From positions 124,001 through 188,000 of the forward strand of contig NZ_JAUORH010000002.1 in NCBI RefSeq assembly GCF_030547425.1: a stretch of 64,000 nucleotides of DNA. The letters run 5' to 3'. The translations under genes were made by a program, and so were the position numbers. This stretch comes from Tenacibaculum sp. 1_MG-2023 (GTDB lineage: Bacteria > Bacteroidota > Bacteroidia > Flavobacteriales > Flavobacteriaceae). The notes beneath the pieces are model-generated. The model worked only from the letters and a program-made list of their open reading frames with translations, had not been told where the DNA came from and searched no databases. Shown one piece after another: positions 63,822 to 64,000 of this stretch; position 1 is the stretch's first letter, and each line of letters begins with the position of its first letter.

Positions 63822-64000
63822 AGTTTAGTAATTGCTTTCTCTAAAATCGCTTTTACCTGAAGTTTTAAACTTTCAGGTTCAATAATTTTAGCGTAGTCAG
63901 AAAACACAATATACCATCTGGAAAAACCATGCTCAACATAAGAAGTCATAAATGTCATTTCTACTTGGTTACCTTTTATTTTTTCAGACACGAAACCATG
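63818..64000 (-). CDS. WYL-domain transcriptional regulator, C-terminal fragment
   Basis: The last 60 residues of a gene entering from the right edge are visible, ending with the stop at 63818-63820. The stretch EHGFSRWYIVFSDYAKIIEP followed by ESLKLQVKAILEKAITKL matches the end of YafY-type regulators, in which a WYL ligand-binding domain and a C-terminal WCX segment follow a DNA-binding HTH domain. The HTH part lies outside the window, so this is a partial call. Confidence 0.7.
   Translation of the reverse strand, partial: HGFVSEKIKGNQVEMTFMTSYVEHGFSRWYIVFSDYAKIIEPESLKLQVKAILEKAITKL

Overview
This strongly AT-rich window comes from a member of the Bacteroidota, most likely a marine flavobacterium (family Flavobacteriaceae, Tenacibaculum-like; the genus is inferred). 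The evidence is the Bacteroidota-type -7 promoter element TAnnTTTG before many genes, typical flavobacterial families (DUF4270, DUF4252, GT117/DUF2723, TIGR04149 RiPP precursor, OlsF-type lipid synthase) and many secreted proteins with Bacteroidota-style signal peptides or lipoboxes. Nearly everything is chromosomal housekeeping. I see no phage, insertion sequence, CRISPR array or rRNA.

Layout. 1-1.7 kb: cytochrome oxidase subunit III genes and cyoE. 1.8-2.2 kb: tRNA-Gly and a tandem pair of tRNA-Leu. 2.3-7.8 kb: a co-directional arsenosugar biosynthesis cluster (DUF547 protein, AhpD-like protein, radical SAM enzyme ArsS, rhodanese, TIGR04282 glycosyltransferase, purine nucleoside phosphorylase, ArsM). 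Two of its genes carry in-frame insertions of interspersed repeats, and a heptanucleotide tandem repeat sits directly before arsM. 8-27.8 kb: a zincin-like protein, penicillin-binding protein, radA, pantothenate genes panC/panD, a short glycogen-synthase-like protein with DUF4270 and glmS, gdhA, pheS, a sodium:alanine symporter and an M28 peptidase. 27.9-33.4 kb: aspS, an APC permease and a CLC protein whose two key glutamates are replaced.

33.4-35.8 kb holds the most distinctive locus, a 'grasp-with-spasm' RiPP cluster on the minus strand: a GG-leader precursor peptide, a hairpin, an ATP-grasp ligase, an unrecognised 73-residue ORF overlapping both neighbours, and a SPASM-domain maturase without a radical SAM CxxxCxxC motif. 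No dedicated exporter is in the window.

36-64 kb: a glycerophosphodiesterase and YfcC-type transporter, Bax-inhibitor-like protein, sufS, a beta-lactamase-fold hydrolase with SdpI, an SCO protein, rseP, a fused two-domain acyltransferase (OlsF type), aspartate kinase, fbp, sod, a cystathionine synthase/lyase, an ArsC-like protein, two tRNA-Gln genes, a GT117 membrane glycosyltransferase followed by a deacetylase with a terminator-like hairpin inside its start, a cysteine-less thioredoxin-fold protein, a membrane phosphoesterase, polA and the end of a WYL-type regulator.
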